Part shown: one piece after another, positions 25,701 through 35,847 of the stretch
Layout of the letters: every line of letters starts with the position of its first letter
Position numbering within the stretch: the stretch's first letter is position 1
Origin: Mixophyes australis
Taxonomy: Eukaryota; Chordata; Amphibia; Anura; Limnodynastidae
Assembly: GCA_036250195.1 (NCBI GenBank)
Contig: JAVHZZ010000004.1
Span: forward strand, 143,357,729 to 143,421,728
Direction: 5' to 3'
Length of the DNA stretch: 64,000 bases
The notes under the pieces: generated by a model
The model's database searches: none
What the model saw: the letters and a program-made list of their open reading frames with translations, nothing else
What the model was told of the DNA's origin: nothing
Translations under genes and position numbers: made by a program

Positions 25701-28397
25701 AATTGGATAATGTACTTATCCAAAAAGAAACTATTATGCACTTTCTGTGATCTATCTCAAATATAACGTCAGTTGAGACAGTTATTTGGAACAGGCTGAT
25801 TCTGTATTAATATGAAACAACGTTCATGGCTTCCCAAGGACTTTCAAAGTCCTTGGGAAAGCTTCCCAAAGCTTTCCTAGGACTGATATAGAGTACTTAG
25901 CTGCAGAGTCAGTCCTCCACTTATGAAGGGGCAAGTCCACCACACAGTTTAAATGTTGAGTGGTCCTCAGCTGCATCAGTCCAATGTTGGAACTAATAAA
26001 CTGTCCCGCCGGCAAGCAAAGAGAAATGTACTAATAACCAAATGTCTGGCAATAATAGTAAATGTACTCTGTTATCAGCAATCAGTAACCACAGTAGTAT
26101 TTAAGAATAAACAGGCATTAGCCTCCTGTTCAACATCTCTTGATGCGTTTCTCCGCCCCCTACTGTAATCGGCGGGTTAAATAAATAATAATATGCATTT
26201 GTAAGAGTACTTCTGAACTGTAGTGTCCTGGTTCTGTCTTCTGATACAGATGACCAAATGTGATCTAGCTAAGTTGTAAATAAGAAATGTTGTTTTATGC
26301 TATTATTCATATATATTGTAATATATCTTTCTGTCATATATTTTATCAAGATACTATACCAAGGTTTGTTGCATCAATCTGCATTGTGACAGGAGGTTTA
26401 TCCAAATCAACACTGCCCAATGTTGGGTCATCCAGGAGATCCAGGCAGCTGACCTCTTGAGCCAGGGACATCATGAAAGCCTCCTTGGAACAGCTTTTCA
26501 CTGGACTCTGTTCATTAATATTGTGTATAGTGTATCCCTGTACTAGGTGTACTAGCTCTTGCTGTAGTGAAGAAGTAAGAGGGCTGGCTGGCAGCTTCAT
26601 AAAGCTTGACACGTCCTGTCTCATCTTTAATAACCAAGAGCTCAGAGGGGGTTTCAGCTCTGCTTTAGTCCTTAAGTCATGCAAAAGCTGCCAGATTGCT
26701 CTGTAGAAGTTGTATGTGATAGTAGATGCCTGAGGATCAAAAACTTTATAAATTCCTTGTTCAATTGTATTCCCCAGAATGCTAATCCCAAACTTGTTGA
26801 GAATTTTATTTCCTGGGTATTGAGAATGTAATTCTGAATTGGAATGGGCCCAATACCAGGACTGGCCAGCAATGAGCAGGCCTCCTCCCTCTGCCACAAA
26901 CTGCTGGATTGTTTCTGCCTCCATGTCACTGAAAGATGTGCAGCAATAAACACTGAGCCCCGGAACCATGTTAGATGCTACACAAGATAGTCCTTCATTC
27001 TGCAAAATCTGTAGGAGTCCTCCCAATTCCTTATTAACACCAATCTTCCCCTTTCTACCCATATCTAGCCATGAAATAGTATTAATGGTGAAGGTCTTAA
27101 GCTCAGGTTTGGACAGGTACTCTTCATGTGTCTCCACAACAACACGCCCTCTGCCATAGTATGCAGCACCAAAAAAGCATTGATAGTCATCAGTCATTCC
27201 AACTGGAAATGTCAAAGGACCATGCAGCAGAAGATCGGAGGGAACACTACGACCACTGATGTCCAGATTGGTAATGCCTTGCAGAAGAACCTGTAAGTCT
27301 CCTGAGAAGTCAACACTATAGAAGAGAAAATAATCACAAACATCAGCACTGTACAAAAACATCAAGACACAGTCGATAGAATGCTGAGGGGATAACTGAA
27401 CATTGTGATAGAATGAGAATTATAAGCAGAGTGGAGATACATGTACACTGTCAAAACATTTGATTCTACCCAGTACAACATATTTTGACATCACTTTGCC
27501 TAAAGTAAGGAGAATGGTCCATATTGCTATATTGTACTATCATGGAAGAGTAATACAGTTATACACGGGTGCCGCGATCGGTGCTTGATCATTCTATTAG
27601 TCTAAATAAGTATTACTCCATCTATATATGTAACTTTTTGTTTAAATATTATTGTCTTCTTATAGTTCCATTAGCTAGCATGCAAGTTTTACATTTAATG
27701 GGGTTCTAGCATGACGATACAATAAAAACTGTATTTACAGTATTCATAAATACATTGTAAACTGTGTTTACTTACTCATTGTAGAATGGGCTCCATGGTA
27801 TATTAGCACTCACATTAAAATTTCCTTTTTCTCCATATTTGTTGGTAAAATACACCCCAGCAACAGATGTTATATTGTTTCCTGGAAAGTTGCACCAAAC
27901 ATTATCTTGTTTGTGACTATAAGACCAGTGCCAGGCTTGGGCTCCAATAAGAAGACCTCCACCCTCCCTCAAAAATGAGACAATCTCCTGTGCCTGACTG
28001 TCGCTATAACCAGTTGTGCAGAGCACTCCTAGATTTTTTTTCAGACCAGAGATCTTCTCAACCTTGTGCCCAGAGGTAGAGAGAGTCTGTTCCAGGAGAC
28101 TCAAGCTAGTGTCAACACCAATAACTGCTTCTGATGATGGTTTCAGCCAGGATATTGCATTCTTCAGGAAAGCCAGAAGTTGTGGTAGGTTCAAATATGA
28201 TTCATGGGCCATGACCACTATCCGGCCCTTCCCATACTTAGAGGCAGCAATGAGGACATGTTTTCCAGGACTCACAAGCACCGGGAATGCACTGTCACCA
28301 GTTAGGAGCAGTCTGCAAGGCACACTGTCCCCAGAGAAATCCAGACTAGAGAGACCCTGGACAAGAGAGCGGTAATCTTCACTAGCTGTCATATTTC
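12168..28397 (-). CDS. TRPM8 channel-associated factor-like gene (TCAF/FAM115), six exons, 3' end missing
   Basis: The minus-strand gene spans coding exons 28392-27776, 27315-26360, 23052-22958, 21439-21226, 12866-12627 and 12505-12168. Every junction has AG/GT sites, and the phases (2, 1, 0, 1, 1, 0) join into exactly 820 open codons. Order: two related N-terminal domains (GGGLLIGAQAWHW in exon 1, GGGLLIAGQSWYW in exon 2), a beta-rich middle part (DAWRSTGLYLPP, CVWGGLLYVIV), then a peptidase M60-like region with HELGHNQQQ. Mammalian TCAF1/2 bind and regulate the cold channel TRPM8 at the plasma membrane; that role here is inferred from homology. Human TCAF1 is about 920 residues, so about 100 C-terminal residues in one last exon are missing, presumably left of the window beyond the satellite. 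The start is chosen because the first Met precedes the conserved N-terminal block and lies 5 bases after a splice acceptor. Orthology to TCAF1 or TCAF2 cannot be decided. Confidence 0.93.
12627..12866 (-). CDS. TCAF-like exon 5
   Basis: The acceptor TTTCTCCTCAG ends at 12867 and donor GTAAGG begins at 12626; both phases are 1. It encodes TWAELITENIILTVPS-like sequence (here TPWAELITENIILTVPSD), an LENPEALLSQWDKIM helix and RPERIVTDVQI, which leads into the M60-like core. This intron-exon pattern agrees with the TCAF family. Confidence 0.92.
12867..13797. other. Intron DNA with (AAT)n-tailed repeat
   Basis: Mostly unremarkable intron. At 13500-13760 there is a probable LINE/SINE 3' end: CCCTATAAATAAAGGTTATT followed by (AAT)n at 13719-13753. 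No open frame of interest. Confidence 0.5.
13798..15166 (-). repeat. 3' LTR of the gypsy element
   Basis: 1369 bp, the same length as its partner at 19425-20793, with TGTCAC/GTGACA ends. It contains three tandem 79-bp copies (about 14058-14270), each carrying AGCAAGTTGTACCACTGCTT. The integrase frame runs about 97 bases into this LTR before stopping at 15070. Confidence 0.97.
15070..18420 (-). pseudogene. pol polyprotein remnant: protease, RT, RNase H, integrase, chromodomain
   Basis: One minus-strand frame interrupted by TGA codons at 16993-16995 and 16393-16395. In order: an aspartic protease active site (ALIDSGAAGNFIS); reverse transcriptase with KLDLRGAYNLIRI and the catalytic YLDDILIFS; RNase H with LEVDVSNVGLG, DKELLAI, FTDHKNLSYL and KKADTLSR, giving the Asp/Glu/Asp/Asp set; and integrase with a CELC zinc half-site, then MDFVTDLP, IVSDRG and SNGQTERVNQ as the DDE triad. 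It ends in a chromodomain (EFEITHILDAK, LVHWKGFGPEERSW). The second TGA falls inside the integrase zinc-binding domain, between its His and Cys pairs; the first falls just before RNase H. All key catalytic residues are otherwise present. The enzymes would copy the element RNA inside Gag particles and insert the DNA. Confidence 0.95.
15167..15180 (-). promoter_or_regulatory. Polypurine tract
   Basis: On the minus strand AAAAGGGGGGG followed by TAC lies directly before the 3' LTR. This is the expected position and composition of the plus-strand primer for reverse transcription. Confidence 0.9.
18477..19411 (-). pseudogene. gag remnant
   Basis: Starts at the ATG at 19411, only 13 bases after the 5' LTR. 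The frame begins MTDPGSEPTAKEML, with a coiled-coil-like Gln-rich stretch. It shifts near 19030 to a second frame (ASPLWEKNDPLLQD) and near 18950 to a third (HEPGRVISAASSIL, YVIQFRILASEL). It ends with a single zinc knuckle, CIYCADSTHMLNSC, a perfect CX2CX4HX4C. Gag of this family packages the element RNA. The two shifts, each visible as an abrupt swap of the homologous frame, make it inactive unless they are sequence errors. Confidence 0.9.
19413..19422 (-). promoter_or_regulatory. Self-complementary primer-binding site
   Basis: On the minus strand AAGATCAGGC lies two bases inside the 5' LTR and just before the gag ATG. No tRNA 3' end is apparent. It is the exact complement of GCCTGATCTT at 20588-20579 in the LTR, the predicted RNA 5' end. 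Confidence 0.75.
19425..20793 (-). repeat. 5' LTR of the gypsy element
   Basis: 1369 bp. It contains three tandem 79-bp copies (about 19685-19895) like its partner, and a TATA-type promoter. The flank after 20793 is ACTTG against AATTG at the other side. Confidence 0.97.
20579..20620 (-). promoter_or_regulatory. LTR promoter and predicted transcript start
   Basis: On the minus strand CTATTTAAGG (20620-20611) is a TATA-like box. GCCTGATCTT begins at 20588, 31 bases downstream of the TATTTAA start, a normal TATA-to-start distance. The same layout is present in the other LTR, with CCAAGATCAGG at about 14950. Confidence 0.7.
20794..21225. other. Intron DNA, nothing recognised
   Basis: A/T-rich DNA between the retrotransposon and exon 4. 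No exon, repeat boundary or strong structure seen. Confidence 0.5.
21226..21439 (-). CDS. TCAF-like exon 4
   Basis: The acceptor ends ATCACAG at 21440 and donor GTAAGT begins at 21225; phase 0 in, 1 out. It encodes VQIGCQSDDL, LYRAPVVVRK and ISCVWGGLLYVIVKGKSQLG, then VPVTIYGGEPAPTF. The WGGLLYVIV strand is one of the best conserved TCAF/M60-like blocks. Confidence 0.94.
21440..22957. other. Intron with an L2/CR1-type repeat relic
   Basis: 22045-22300 resembles a non-LTR 3' region common in fish and frogs: GTTGGTATGTTCTCCCTGTG, TTTCCTCCCACATTCCAAAA, then GACTGTAAGCTCCAATGAGG and GGCACTATATAAATA. The remainder has no recognisable feature. Confidence 0.6.
22958..23052 (-). CDS. TCAF-like exon 3 (short)
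   Basis: A 95-base exon. The acceptor TTCTGCTGCAG ends at 23053, and the donor GTGATC begins at 22957. Phase 1 in, 0 out. It encodes DDAWRSTGLYLPPRKTATIV and then FPASAVGKGLQ, which continues directly into VQIGC of the next exon. The match to the TCAF/M60-like beta-sandwich and the exact phase make it secure despite its length. Confidence 0.93.
23190..23212 (+). mobile_element. LINE 3' relic, left half
   Basis: GTAAGCTCTCAGAGGCA continues into AGGTCCTCTCCCCCTATTGC at 25272 once the hAT element and one TSD copy are removed. It is part of the LINE relic 25264-25505. Confidence 0.7.
23213..25263. mobile_element. Non-autonomous hAT element filled by a minisatellite
   Basis: The 2051-bp element starts CAGGGCCTGATCAA and ends TTAATCAGGCCCTG, matching inverted ends. 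The 8-bp TSD CAGAGGCA is perfect (23205-23212 and 25264-25271). No transposase is present. The interior has a T/A tract at 23290-23340 and a minisatellite at 23520-24570. Confidence 0.93.
23520..24570. repeat. About 31-bp G-rich minisatellite
   Basis: More than 30 copies of AACTGCCCTGCATATCTATA followed by GGGAGGGGG with a variable G run of about 4-13. Copies decay toward the right (CTACCCTGCAT, GTCATGCAT variants). The regular G runs give quadruplex potential on the plus strand. Confidence 0.95.
25264..25505 (+). mobile_element. LINE 3' relic, right half
   Basis: CTCTCCCCCTATTGCCTCAT, then CGGCGCTACAGAATCTGTAG and a TTAATAAATAATAATA tail. This is a typical vertebrate L2/CR1-type 3' end, split by the hAT insertion at 23213. 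Confidence 0.75.
25506..26359. other. Intron, with a 29-nt palindrome
   Basis: No exon seen. TTCCCAAGGACTTT and AAAGTCCTTGGGAA (25831-25859, one base between) form a perfect hairpin, followed by a partial repeat TTCCCAAAG. Otherwise A/T-rich DNA. Confidence 0.6.
26360..27315 (-). CDS. TCAF-like exon 2 (large)
   Basis: A 956-base exon. The acceptor TTCTCTTCTATAG ends at 27316 and donor GTATAG begins at 26359; phase 2 in, 1 out. It encodes the second copy of the N-terminal domain (VDFSGDLQVLLQGI, YYGRGRVVVETHEEYL, EGGGLLIAGQSWYWAHSN, YPGNKILNKFGISI) and then a helical linker (QQELVHLVQGYTIHNINEQS). The YGRGRVVV and GGGLL blocks repeat those in exon 1, showing an internal duplication. Confidence 0.95.
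27316..27775. other. Intron 1
   Basis: Flanked by GTAAGT and a pyrimidine-rich acceptor. No repeat or exon recognised inside. Confidence 0.7.
27776..28397 (-). CDS. TCAF-like exon 1 (first coding exon)
   Basis: The ATG is at 28392-28390, preceded by GAAAT and an AG acceptor (28399-28398), so the 5' UTR starts in an upstream exon not identified here. It encodes MTASEDYRSLVQGLSSLDFS, GDSVPCRLLLTGD, KYGKGRIVVMAHESYL, EGGGLLIGAQAWHWSYS and FPGNNITSVAGVYF. The donor GTAAGT begins at 27775 and the exon leaves in phase 2. Confidence 0.95.
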
Positions 28398-28567
28398 CTA
28401 TAAATCACAAAAATAAAACAGTGAGTGTGTGTACAAACGAAAGTGATTGCAAAGTACAATCAAATAATATGTTACTTGCATGGCTTGTAAGTATGTCGAT
28501 CTAAACATAAGTGGGGCAGCCAGTCTATTATACAATGGAAATTACAATATCTTGTCGAATATTTTAA

Positions 28568-29107
28568 ATTGCTGAAAGACCAAGGAAAAGAAGTGTACAT
28601 CAAGGCATTCCAGGATGTATTGAAAATATAAAATTATTCAAATTTTATTGGTATACATTAAAAAAATAATAGTAACAACCTGGTTTAATGGAAAGTAGTG
28701 GAAGATATTTGAGTCTATTTTTGTTGATTAATTAAGAAGCTAAAGACTCTCAATTTGCAGGTATACCAGTATAATTTCATAAGGACTTGGATCACTTTAT
28801 AAGGACATCAAAATTTGTAATAAACTCAGAGTGGAGTCAATAATTTTGCACAAATAAAAGGCTTTATTATATTTTATTAATGAGACAATGAAACAGTTGC
28901 AGTGTTACACTGCAATCTTATATAACTTGTAATGTCAGCACAATATACACACTATGTTCGTTTTTAACCTTATTTCGCTACTTTCTGGTATACCAGGTTG
29001 TTACTATTATTTTTTCATGTATACCAATACAATTTGAATAATTTTATATTTTCAATGCATCCTGGAGTGCCTTGGTGTACACTTCTTTTTCTTGGTCTTT
29101 CAGCAAC
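28568..29107. mobile_element. MITE with long inverted ends and TTAA flanks
   Basis: About 140 bp at each end are inverted: the left starts ATTGCTGAAAGACCAAGG, and the right end is CCTTGG... CTTTCAGCAAC read inward. Both are flanked by TTAA (28564-28567, 29108-29111). TTAA targets are used by piggyBac and Kolobok elements. No transposase frame is present, so it is non-autonomous. Confidence 0.75.
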
Positions 29108-30072
29108 TTAACATGTGTTCAGGTGCATGCTCCAATTAATTATTAATACTGATACTTCAAATATAATTGGATGATAATATTTTAATAAGGGGATGTATTA
29201 CACTATTACCTAGTGCGGTTATATCTTTCTCTGTTAGTACCCAAATATTATTATTAAGAACATAATTGGGTTTCACTTGTTTTGATTGGTCTTGCCTGAA
29301 AATGTGGTTGGCTAGTGATCACACTGGCCCCAATCACACAGAGATGTGCATGCAGTCATCATCCACAATGCATTGCTTCAATAGGGTCTGATCATTTAGC
29401 TCAATTGACCAGGTCAGCAGAAATCTGACCCAAACAGACTTAAATCAAATGGACAGAATAGAAAGTCCAGGTGGCCGATGACACATATGGTATCATCTGC
29501 CGACTAAAACAAGGAAGTTCTTTGTACTTAGATGCTACTGTTTAGCACAATTGGTGAACCAGATTTGGCAGCAATGCATATAAAATAAAAATCATATCTT
29601 GTGGTACACCAATAAGGCCATATATGACCATATATGAGCAGCTGTAGACATATATACGGAAACTAAAAGTATATTTATAACTATCAGTATCAGCTAATTA
29701 ATATTAACATAGTATCTATTGTTTTTCATCATTGTGAAAGCAGATTATTAATTTATAATGAACAAGAACATAGATAAAAGTATCATTGAAGCTCCACCAT
29801 GTAAAAATATTTATTTCATAATTAAACAATGATAACTTTGACTTTCGTGCAGTTTTTATAGATATACTAGACTGATAACAGATAATTTTCCTTTTCAGTG
29901 CAGACAGGTCTGAGAAGCATTGTTGTTACAGAGCGGGCTCCATGCTTCTATCACTGATTATAAATATGTCTAATTACCTTTTGCTTTCTGTTAGTGCACC
30001 TGTTCTAGGTAACAGAGTTGAGTGGTGATTGTTTATAAACTAGTCGCTCAATATATACGAAGACCCATAAAT
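29108..30072. other. Upstream DNA, nothing recognised
   Basis: No exon, promoter or clear repeat boundary could be supported. 29280-29560 looks like old repeat DNA but I cannot assign a family. Confidence 0.4.
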
Positions 30073-30276
30073 CAGGGCCATCTTTTCCATTGGGCACGAT
30101 GGGCAGGTGCCCGGGGGCCCCATGGGCAAGGGGGGCCCATAGGCAGGTCTCCTAATTAGAATAAATAATCCTGCAAAAGAAAAAACCTGCAAAAAAACCC
30201 TTGAAGGGTCACTGAGCAAGTACATCTATCTATCTCTGCCTCTATATATCTATATCTATATCTGTATCTCTATACA

Positions 30277-30318
<42 letters not shown>

Positions 30319-30382
30319 CACATGTAGGGGCCCCGGTGCACTGCTTTGCCCTGGGGCCCATAATGTTGTTAAGGTGGCCCTG
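30073..30382. mobile_element. 310-bp hAT MITE with perfect TSD
   Basis: Starts CAGGGCCATCTT and ends AAGGTGGCCCTG. The 8-bp TSD CCATAAAT is perfect (30065-30072, 30383-30390). Inner GGTGCCCGGGGGCCCC-type sequence at the left is partly mirrored at the right. The centre holds TCTA and (TA)n microsatellite sequence (30215-30320). Confidence 0.93.
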
Positions 30383-30390
30383 CCATAAAT

Positions 30391-31339
30391 GCTGTTATAA
30401 AGTCACAAATTCTTATTTGCTTATCATGCACCTATTTTTACAGGACAATGCATGAACTACATTGCAACATAGAAGAGCAGACAAGTATTAATGTGATGAT
30501 GGGACATGGGCGAATGGAGAGTTGGGTGCTCCATAATACTAGGAATAGGCATCATAATAATAAGATGTGCAATTTCCCAGTCCACAAACAGGATTCTCTC
30601 TAGTTTGGTATATGTAAATGATTAGGATTTGGTGGGATTACATATTTCTAAATGTGTTCCTATTTCTTTGGGTACTGCTGGGCTTTTCAGTTGTGCAAAT
30701 TGTCCTTAACAATTTGTAAGTGTTGCAAATCCATATATTTCTAATTATTTCAGAAATATTACATTAATATCACTATTGTTTCTGACAATTTGGAACATAG
30801 ATTTCAAAGAACAACTTACTTACATACCCTTAGGCAGTGGTTTTCACAGCCTACTAGCTTGCAAGTTTTTCTGCCCCAAAAAATATCTGGCAAGTTCTGC
30901 AAACTTTGATCCACAACATGTTTTCTTAAGGACAATGCCACAAATTATCTTTCAGTTTAAGGTGGAATATCTTAAGAAAAACCATGTCCCAAAAGGCTAC
31001 ATACCTGGGGTCTGGCATTCATACTACCTGGTGTGTAGCCCTACGTCTTGCCTGTGCCCACCTCTACTCCACTTCCTTCTGCACACTCATGTTGGCAGGA
31101 AGGTACCAGTGGGTAACACGCTGCCTTCCTCAATGAAGGCCAGATCATCAGGAGTAAGGAGAGTGTGGCATCTAGGCAGACTGTTGCAAAACCAAGATAT
31201 AGCAATCCCAAAGAATAGACTTAAACATTAAAAATAAATAAATTATTATATATCTCCAATTAATCTAAAATCAGCTTACTTATATCTAATTCTACATTTA
31301 TTTTTAGCCAAAGAAAAAATACTGCATAATACAGGCAAC
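30391..31339. other. Intergenic DNA, no gene supported
   Basis: A 151-codon open stretch on the plus strand (30776-31231) has no recognisable domain, and its composition looks like ordinary repeat DNA. I do not call it a gene. Confidence 0.5.
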
Positions 31340-31347
31340 ATTAATGT

Positions 31348-31865
31348 CAGGGCCGCCAAGAGAAATTTGGGGCCCCGGTACAGCAACCTTCTGCCCCCCT
31401 CTCCCCACACACATAGATAGAATGAGAATAGATGTGCGCCTCTGTCAAATTAGGTGTGGCCACATAGTGATGGGGGCGTGGCCAACATGGGCTGTGGCTG
31501 TGGCTGTCCCTCCTAACACATGACATTATGGGGGGAATTCTATTAGCCACATATTTTGGCAAAAATCTTTGCTCATTTTTCTTTGCACCTCGTAAAAGTG
31601 CAAGAAAAAATGAGTGGAGATTTCTAATTGCCGGCAATGTGCACGGCATGATGTCCGTGCATCACATTAACGGCAATTGAATTTCCCCTATTATGTATTA
31701 AAATGGTATTATTCTCACCTACTTGTTATTGCAGCTTTCACGCCACCCACTGGACGAAAAAAAAAGTAATTTTAATTTTTTTTAACTACCTGCCAGCGGG
31801 GCCCCCCAGGCAGGACCAGGCCCGAGTAATTTGTAACCGTTCCCCCCCACCTCTCGGCGCCCCTG
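31348..31865. mobile_element. 518-bp hAT MITE
   Basis: The left end CAGGGCCGCCAAGAG and the reverse complement of the right end, CAGGGGCGCCGAGAG, match at 13 of 15 bases. The flanking 8-mers ATTAATGT and ATTAATAT differ at one base. GGGGCCCC-rich subterminal sequence lies at both sides. No coding capacity. Confidence 0.88.
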
Positions 31866-31873
31866 ATTAATAT

Positions 31874-32560
31874 ACATAAAAGGCATCATCAAGAATACAT
31901 AATCTGCATGAATGGAAACATGAAGATAGACTGGCTGGATTAGGGCAGTTACATAAAATTCTTCAAAGCAATGCCTGACAATTATCAATAAGAACTTCCA
32001 AAAATATGCTTGACCTCCAGTTAGGAAACCTACAGTCATGAGAGGTAAAAAACCCCATTACTATTCATAAAAATAATTGCGGAAGCAATAAATAGAAATT
32101 CCATGCATAGCAGACTTTTTTGTGTCTAAGCAGATCCAAGACAGCTATTCAGAAAGGAAAGTGGCTATTATCCAATACTATTGAAAAAAACTTGCAACAC
32201 TTAATCACAGGGCATACAAATACATTTTAGTGCTTCATAAACCAAAAATCAGTCACCTCTGAGACATAATTGTCCAATTACAGCTCCCCACAAAGTTAAT
32301 AACACATCAGTGTGAATACAAAACTCATCTATACATCAATGCAGTATTTTGGTACTCTGCATATCTGCTAATGCAGTTCAACCAGTTTTCACATGCTTTA
32401 CATAGGGAAGCATCGCCCGAGCCCCCCCCCCCCCCCCCCCCCCCAGTAAAGGCTAACGCTGGCGATAGTTTTCATGGTCCTGATTGGGTACTGATGGATA
32501 TGCATATATGTATGACATGAAGGAAAGTAAGCACTCCACAAATAACTGTATATAAGGGTA
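31874..32560. other. Intergenic DNA with poly-C run
   Basis: Nothing coding. A run of 23 C lies at 32422-32444, a length often unstable in assemblies. Confidence 0.6.
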
Positions 32561-32564
32561 TATA

Positions 32565-32675
32565 TCATCATCATCATCATCACCATTTATTTATATAGTG
32601 CCACCAATTAAGCAGCACTGTACAGAGAATATTTGTCACTCACATCAGTCCGTGCCCCATTGAAACTTACAGTCT
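32565..32675 (-). mobile_element. LINE 3' relic with (ATC)n tail
   Basis: The reverse complement reads GACTGTAAGTTTCAATGGGG, then CGGACTGATGTGAGTGACAA, GTGGCACTATATAAATAAAT and (GATGAT)n. It is the same 3' module as at 22200-22300 and 33570-33660, in the opposite orientation. Confidence 0.7.
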
Positions 32676-32679
32676 TAAC

Positions 32680-33300
32680 ATTTCTTATTTAATGATGAAA
32701 GAGAGAAAGAGAGAGAGAGATTGAGAGTGAGAGAGTGAGAGAGAGAGAATGTAAACACAGTTTATTTGTCATGCGATTCATCATACATACAGTAGTTGTC
32801 ACTGCGGCAGATGAGACTGGAATGTGAGGATGAAGGTAGAGCCACTAATTCAGCAAAGTTCTGTTTATATAGAGTTAGAAAAGATGTGACTCACAAACTT
32901 GTACTACTCCAAGGGGGAGCCTGGGGTTTAGAGGGAGGAGCAAGAGAGGGATGGTGAGGAAGTAGCTGGACGGAAAGGGGAAATAAACGGTTTACTGTAC
33001 ATTTTAATATGTTGCTTGTCAGGGGAAGGTCCTATTGTATTGTCACGAACGCCAAGCCCGACCCAGATGCAGCAATCTGAACAGCTGGCCGTGACTGGCA
33101 TCACCTTAGTCACTTAGCAATGAGTACACCTTTTCTGCCACCACACAGGATTTATTATGGTGTCCTTACGTTCACCAGAACCATGTATTAATGTTTCACA
33201 CTTAAATCATATACACATGTAGCATGAGCCTCCCTGGGCTTCGTAAGTTCACAAAGAATCACGGGGAACACGCTAGATTAAATTTATTTAATCTGAAAAT
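32680..33300. repeat. Divergent copy of the 4-kb unit's (GA)n segment
   Basis: Homologous to 50915-51550 and 62240-62880: a (GA)n tract (32697-32750), then GAATGTAAACACAGT, CATGCGATTCATCATACATA, CAGCTGGCCGTGACTGGCAT and CATGTAGCATGAGCCTCCCT. It is more diverged than those two are from each other. Confidence 0.85.
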
Positions 33301-33569
33301 TATTTCCAAGGCTTATTTACAAAAATGAATAACAATACATACAATATGTGTAACGTATGTATAATAATAAATAGGCTCTTTAGTGTTTGGATTTAATGTT
33401 TCTAATCCCTTCAGAAGTGATTTATATTGTTTGTTCCTTTTCCTTGTTATGTACAACTATAGTGGGTAACCATAAATATTTGATTCCCATTGATCCGGAT
33501 ATACAATATCTTATAAATATTATTAAGTATTGCATTGCTATAAAAATAAGAAATTGGATTATGTTCCAT

Positions 33570-33660
33570 TGGGGGCAGGGACTGATGTGAATGATTATAT
33601 ATTCTCTTTACAGTGCGCTGCATAGCATGGTGGCACTATATAAATAAACAATAATGATAA
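33570..33660 (+). mobile_element. LINE 3' relic
   Basis: GGGGGCAGGGACTGATGTGA, then TTTACAGTGCGCTGCATAGC and GGTGGCACTATATAAATAAA with an (AAT)n-like tail. It is an orphan 3' end of the L2/CR1 type. Confidence 0.7.
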
Positions 33661-35545
33661 TGAGATAAAGACTTTATCACTGTGTTGCAACAGCACAATG
33701 TTTATTACTGTGCTTTAAAAAAGGACAATATTTTATTATACAAGTGCATACACTAAAATGCTAGAGCTAATTTCTACTTAAATTGATTAATCGGAAGCAC
33801 CCAAGAGACTAAGGGCTAATTTACTGGGATGGTACTCCCTGAAAAAGCTTATTCGGTAAAACAAGGCAGTGAAAGCCACCCCAGGCCTTTTGATACTCCA
33901 GTGCACCTAGGTGCAGCTCAGCATGGGAACCAAAGAGTAATGGGTCAGCTTTGAATCTGTGAAGGGTGCCCCTAGTGGCTTAAGCTGCAACTTCAGGCTG
34001 TACTTGTTCCCCGGCTAACTGGTGGGTACAGGCAAGAGGACCCCACTGGTGTGTACAGGCAAGAGAGCCTCCCTGGTGGATACAGACAAGAGGACCTCCC
34101 TGAATACATGGGTGTTTAACACAGTTCACATGTGGGCGGACAGTTGTGTGGTAGTGTGGTGCAGCGTAAATAAAACTGGACGCCAGGCCATGCCAATTCA
34201 AAACAGGAAATTTAACTTTATTTCGCTCCTCTTCCTCCAGCACAGATATCATAACGGTTGCAAGATTATTCATTACTAACACCAATCTCCTCCTGCACAA
34301 TGTTTCAGCAGATGTTAATACTAGCTCCACTCATCACACTTTTCCACAGTACTTATAAACTAACAGTACGTTGCATACCAGCCATTTCTGCTGGAAGCAG
34401 TAGTTCCTCAGACACAGACCACAGATTTCATCACACAGGCTTTTATCAATTTATTCAGCTCAGCCAATCTCAGGCATGCAGACAGGCAACTCACAGATCC
34501 TCAGGAATGCCATTCCACTCTTCTCTGCCATGCAGTTTCCAAACCTCCATACCAGCTGCTCTTCCCAATTAGCTGCACTACACTGTGCAACGACCCTCTC
34601 CTCATGGTATTGGGATCTTTTCCAAGGGGACTTCTCCTTGGGGTCTCACTGCCTCTGTGTCTGCTGTGGTAGTGTTGTTTCTGTGGTAGCCCTGAAGGTA
34701 GGAGATCCCCCTGCTGGACTCTTTTATTGTGGTCCTTTAACTGTTGGGGTCCTCAACCTTCCTCTCCTTAATCTGGCACCCATTGCAACCCCCATACACC
34801 TACTTCCAATATATTGGTGGCACACAAAGCTTTGGAGAGTACCACTCTGGTGCCGTCTATAAATTAGGGGTCTGCACACCCCCTAATGGGGTCATTAACA
34901 TGCCTCCCACAGCCCCCGCACTGCACCCTCTTTTTACTGACCCCAATGCGATATTAATTAATTGGGTTATTCTCATTTTATTACTCCTACAGGGGCTATT
35001 GATAACTAGTGCCTCGCGACATGAGCAGTGTACCCCCCCAAACCACGGACCTGGGAATAACAACACCTTCCCATCTTCCCATCTTAAAATGGCTGCCTCC
35101 TACGCAAGCCAGAATCTTTTATAGATTCAGGTTCCCACGACCATGGCCAGCAGTGGTGCACAGCATTTTTGAACCACACTCCTTGCACATGCCTGCTTAC
35201 AATGGAATAAACTTCCTTCAGACAGCACCATAATCTCTAAATAGCAATGTTACAGTCCTGGTCACAGCTTAATATCTCACTTGTTTCACTTTAATACCTT
35301 GAATATAGCAAAACAAACCATAAACTTATTTGTCTTCATATGAGTTCTGCTGACATCTATTGGGTTTTACACCAAAGATGCTTCCTTCTGTGCTGGCTTT
35401 TAAACCTGGAACTTTATCTGCAAACATACATCTGGGCAATAGTCAAGCAACAGTACTCAATGGCTCCTTGTGAGTAGATCCTCCATAATCCCAGGCAACA
35501 TTAACACATCACAACTCACATCAGTCACCCACTAGCCTCCGCCCC
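33661..35545. other. Intergenic DNA, no gene supported
   Basis: Contains a short tandem repeat of about 30 bp (GGTGTGTACAGGCAAGAG-like) at 34017-34100 and probable old repeat DNA at 34130-35300. Plus-strand frames here show no domain. Confidence 0.4.
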
Positions 35546-35847
35546 CTTTCCCCAAGAATATCCTGGAGCCATCTAGTACATTCAGATGCCAAAATGCCAG
35601 TTTTTTGGGTGCTTTTTGTAACTTGTTGAAGTGTCTGTTTCTGCATGCTTCTAGTGCAGTCTGGGTCTCTAGTGTGCAGTCTGGGGCTGTTTGTCCACCT
35701 GAAAATGGCAGACACAAATTGCAATTAACTTCCCAAAGGCACTCTGGGAGATGTAGATTTGTGAATGAGTGCATGCAGTAATATACCTGTGATTTGCAGG
35801 GTATTACACTTCTTCATAGAGGACAGTTAATCCTATTTGACTTCTGG
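35546..35847. repeat. Dispersed repeat S (second copy 47590-47886)
   Basis: About 300 bp, highly similar at the two places (ATCCTGGAGCCATCTAGTAC, TTTTTGTAACTTGTTGAAGT, GGGTATTACACTTCTTCATA). Both copies end at TATTTGACTTCTGG, after which they continue into different sequence. Family unknown. Confidence 0.85.

Noticed and set aside
30776..31231. 151-codon plus-strand frame
   Set aside because: No recognisable domain, no splice or promoter context, and surroundings typical of old repeats.
33040..33300. Possible solo LTR starting TGTCACGAA
   Set aside because: No matching CA end with a target duplication; the sequence is simply part of the 4-kb unit relative.
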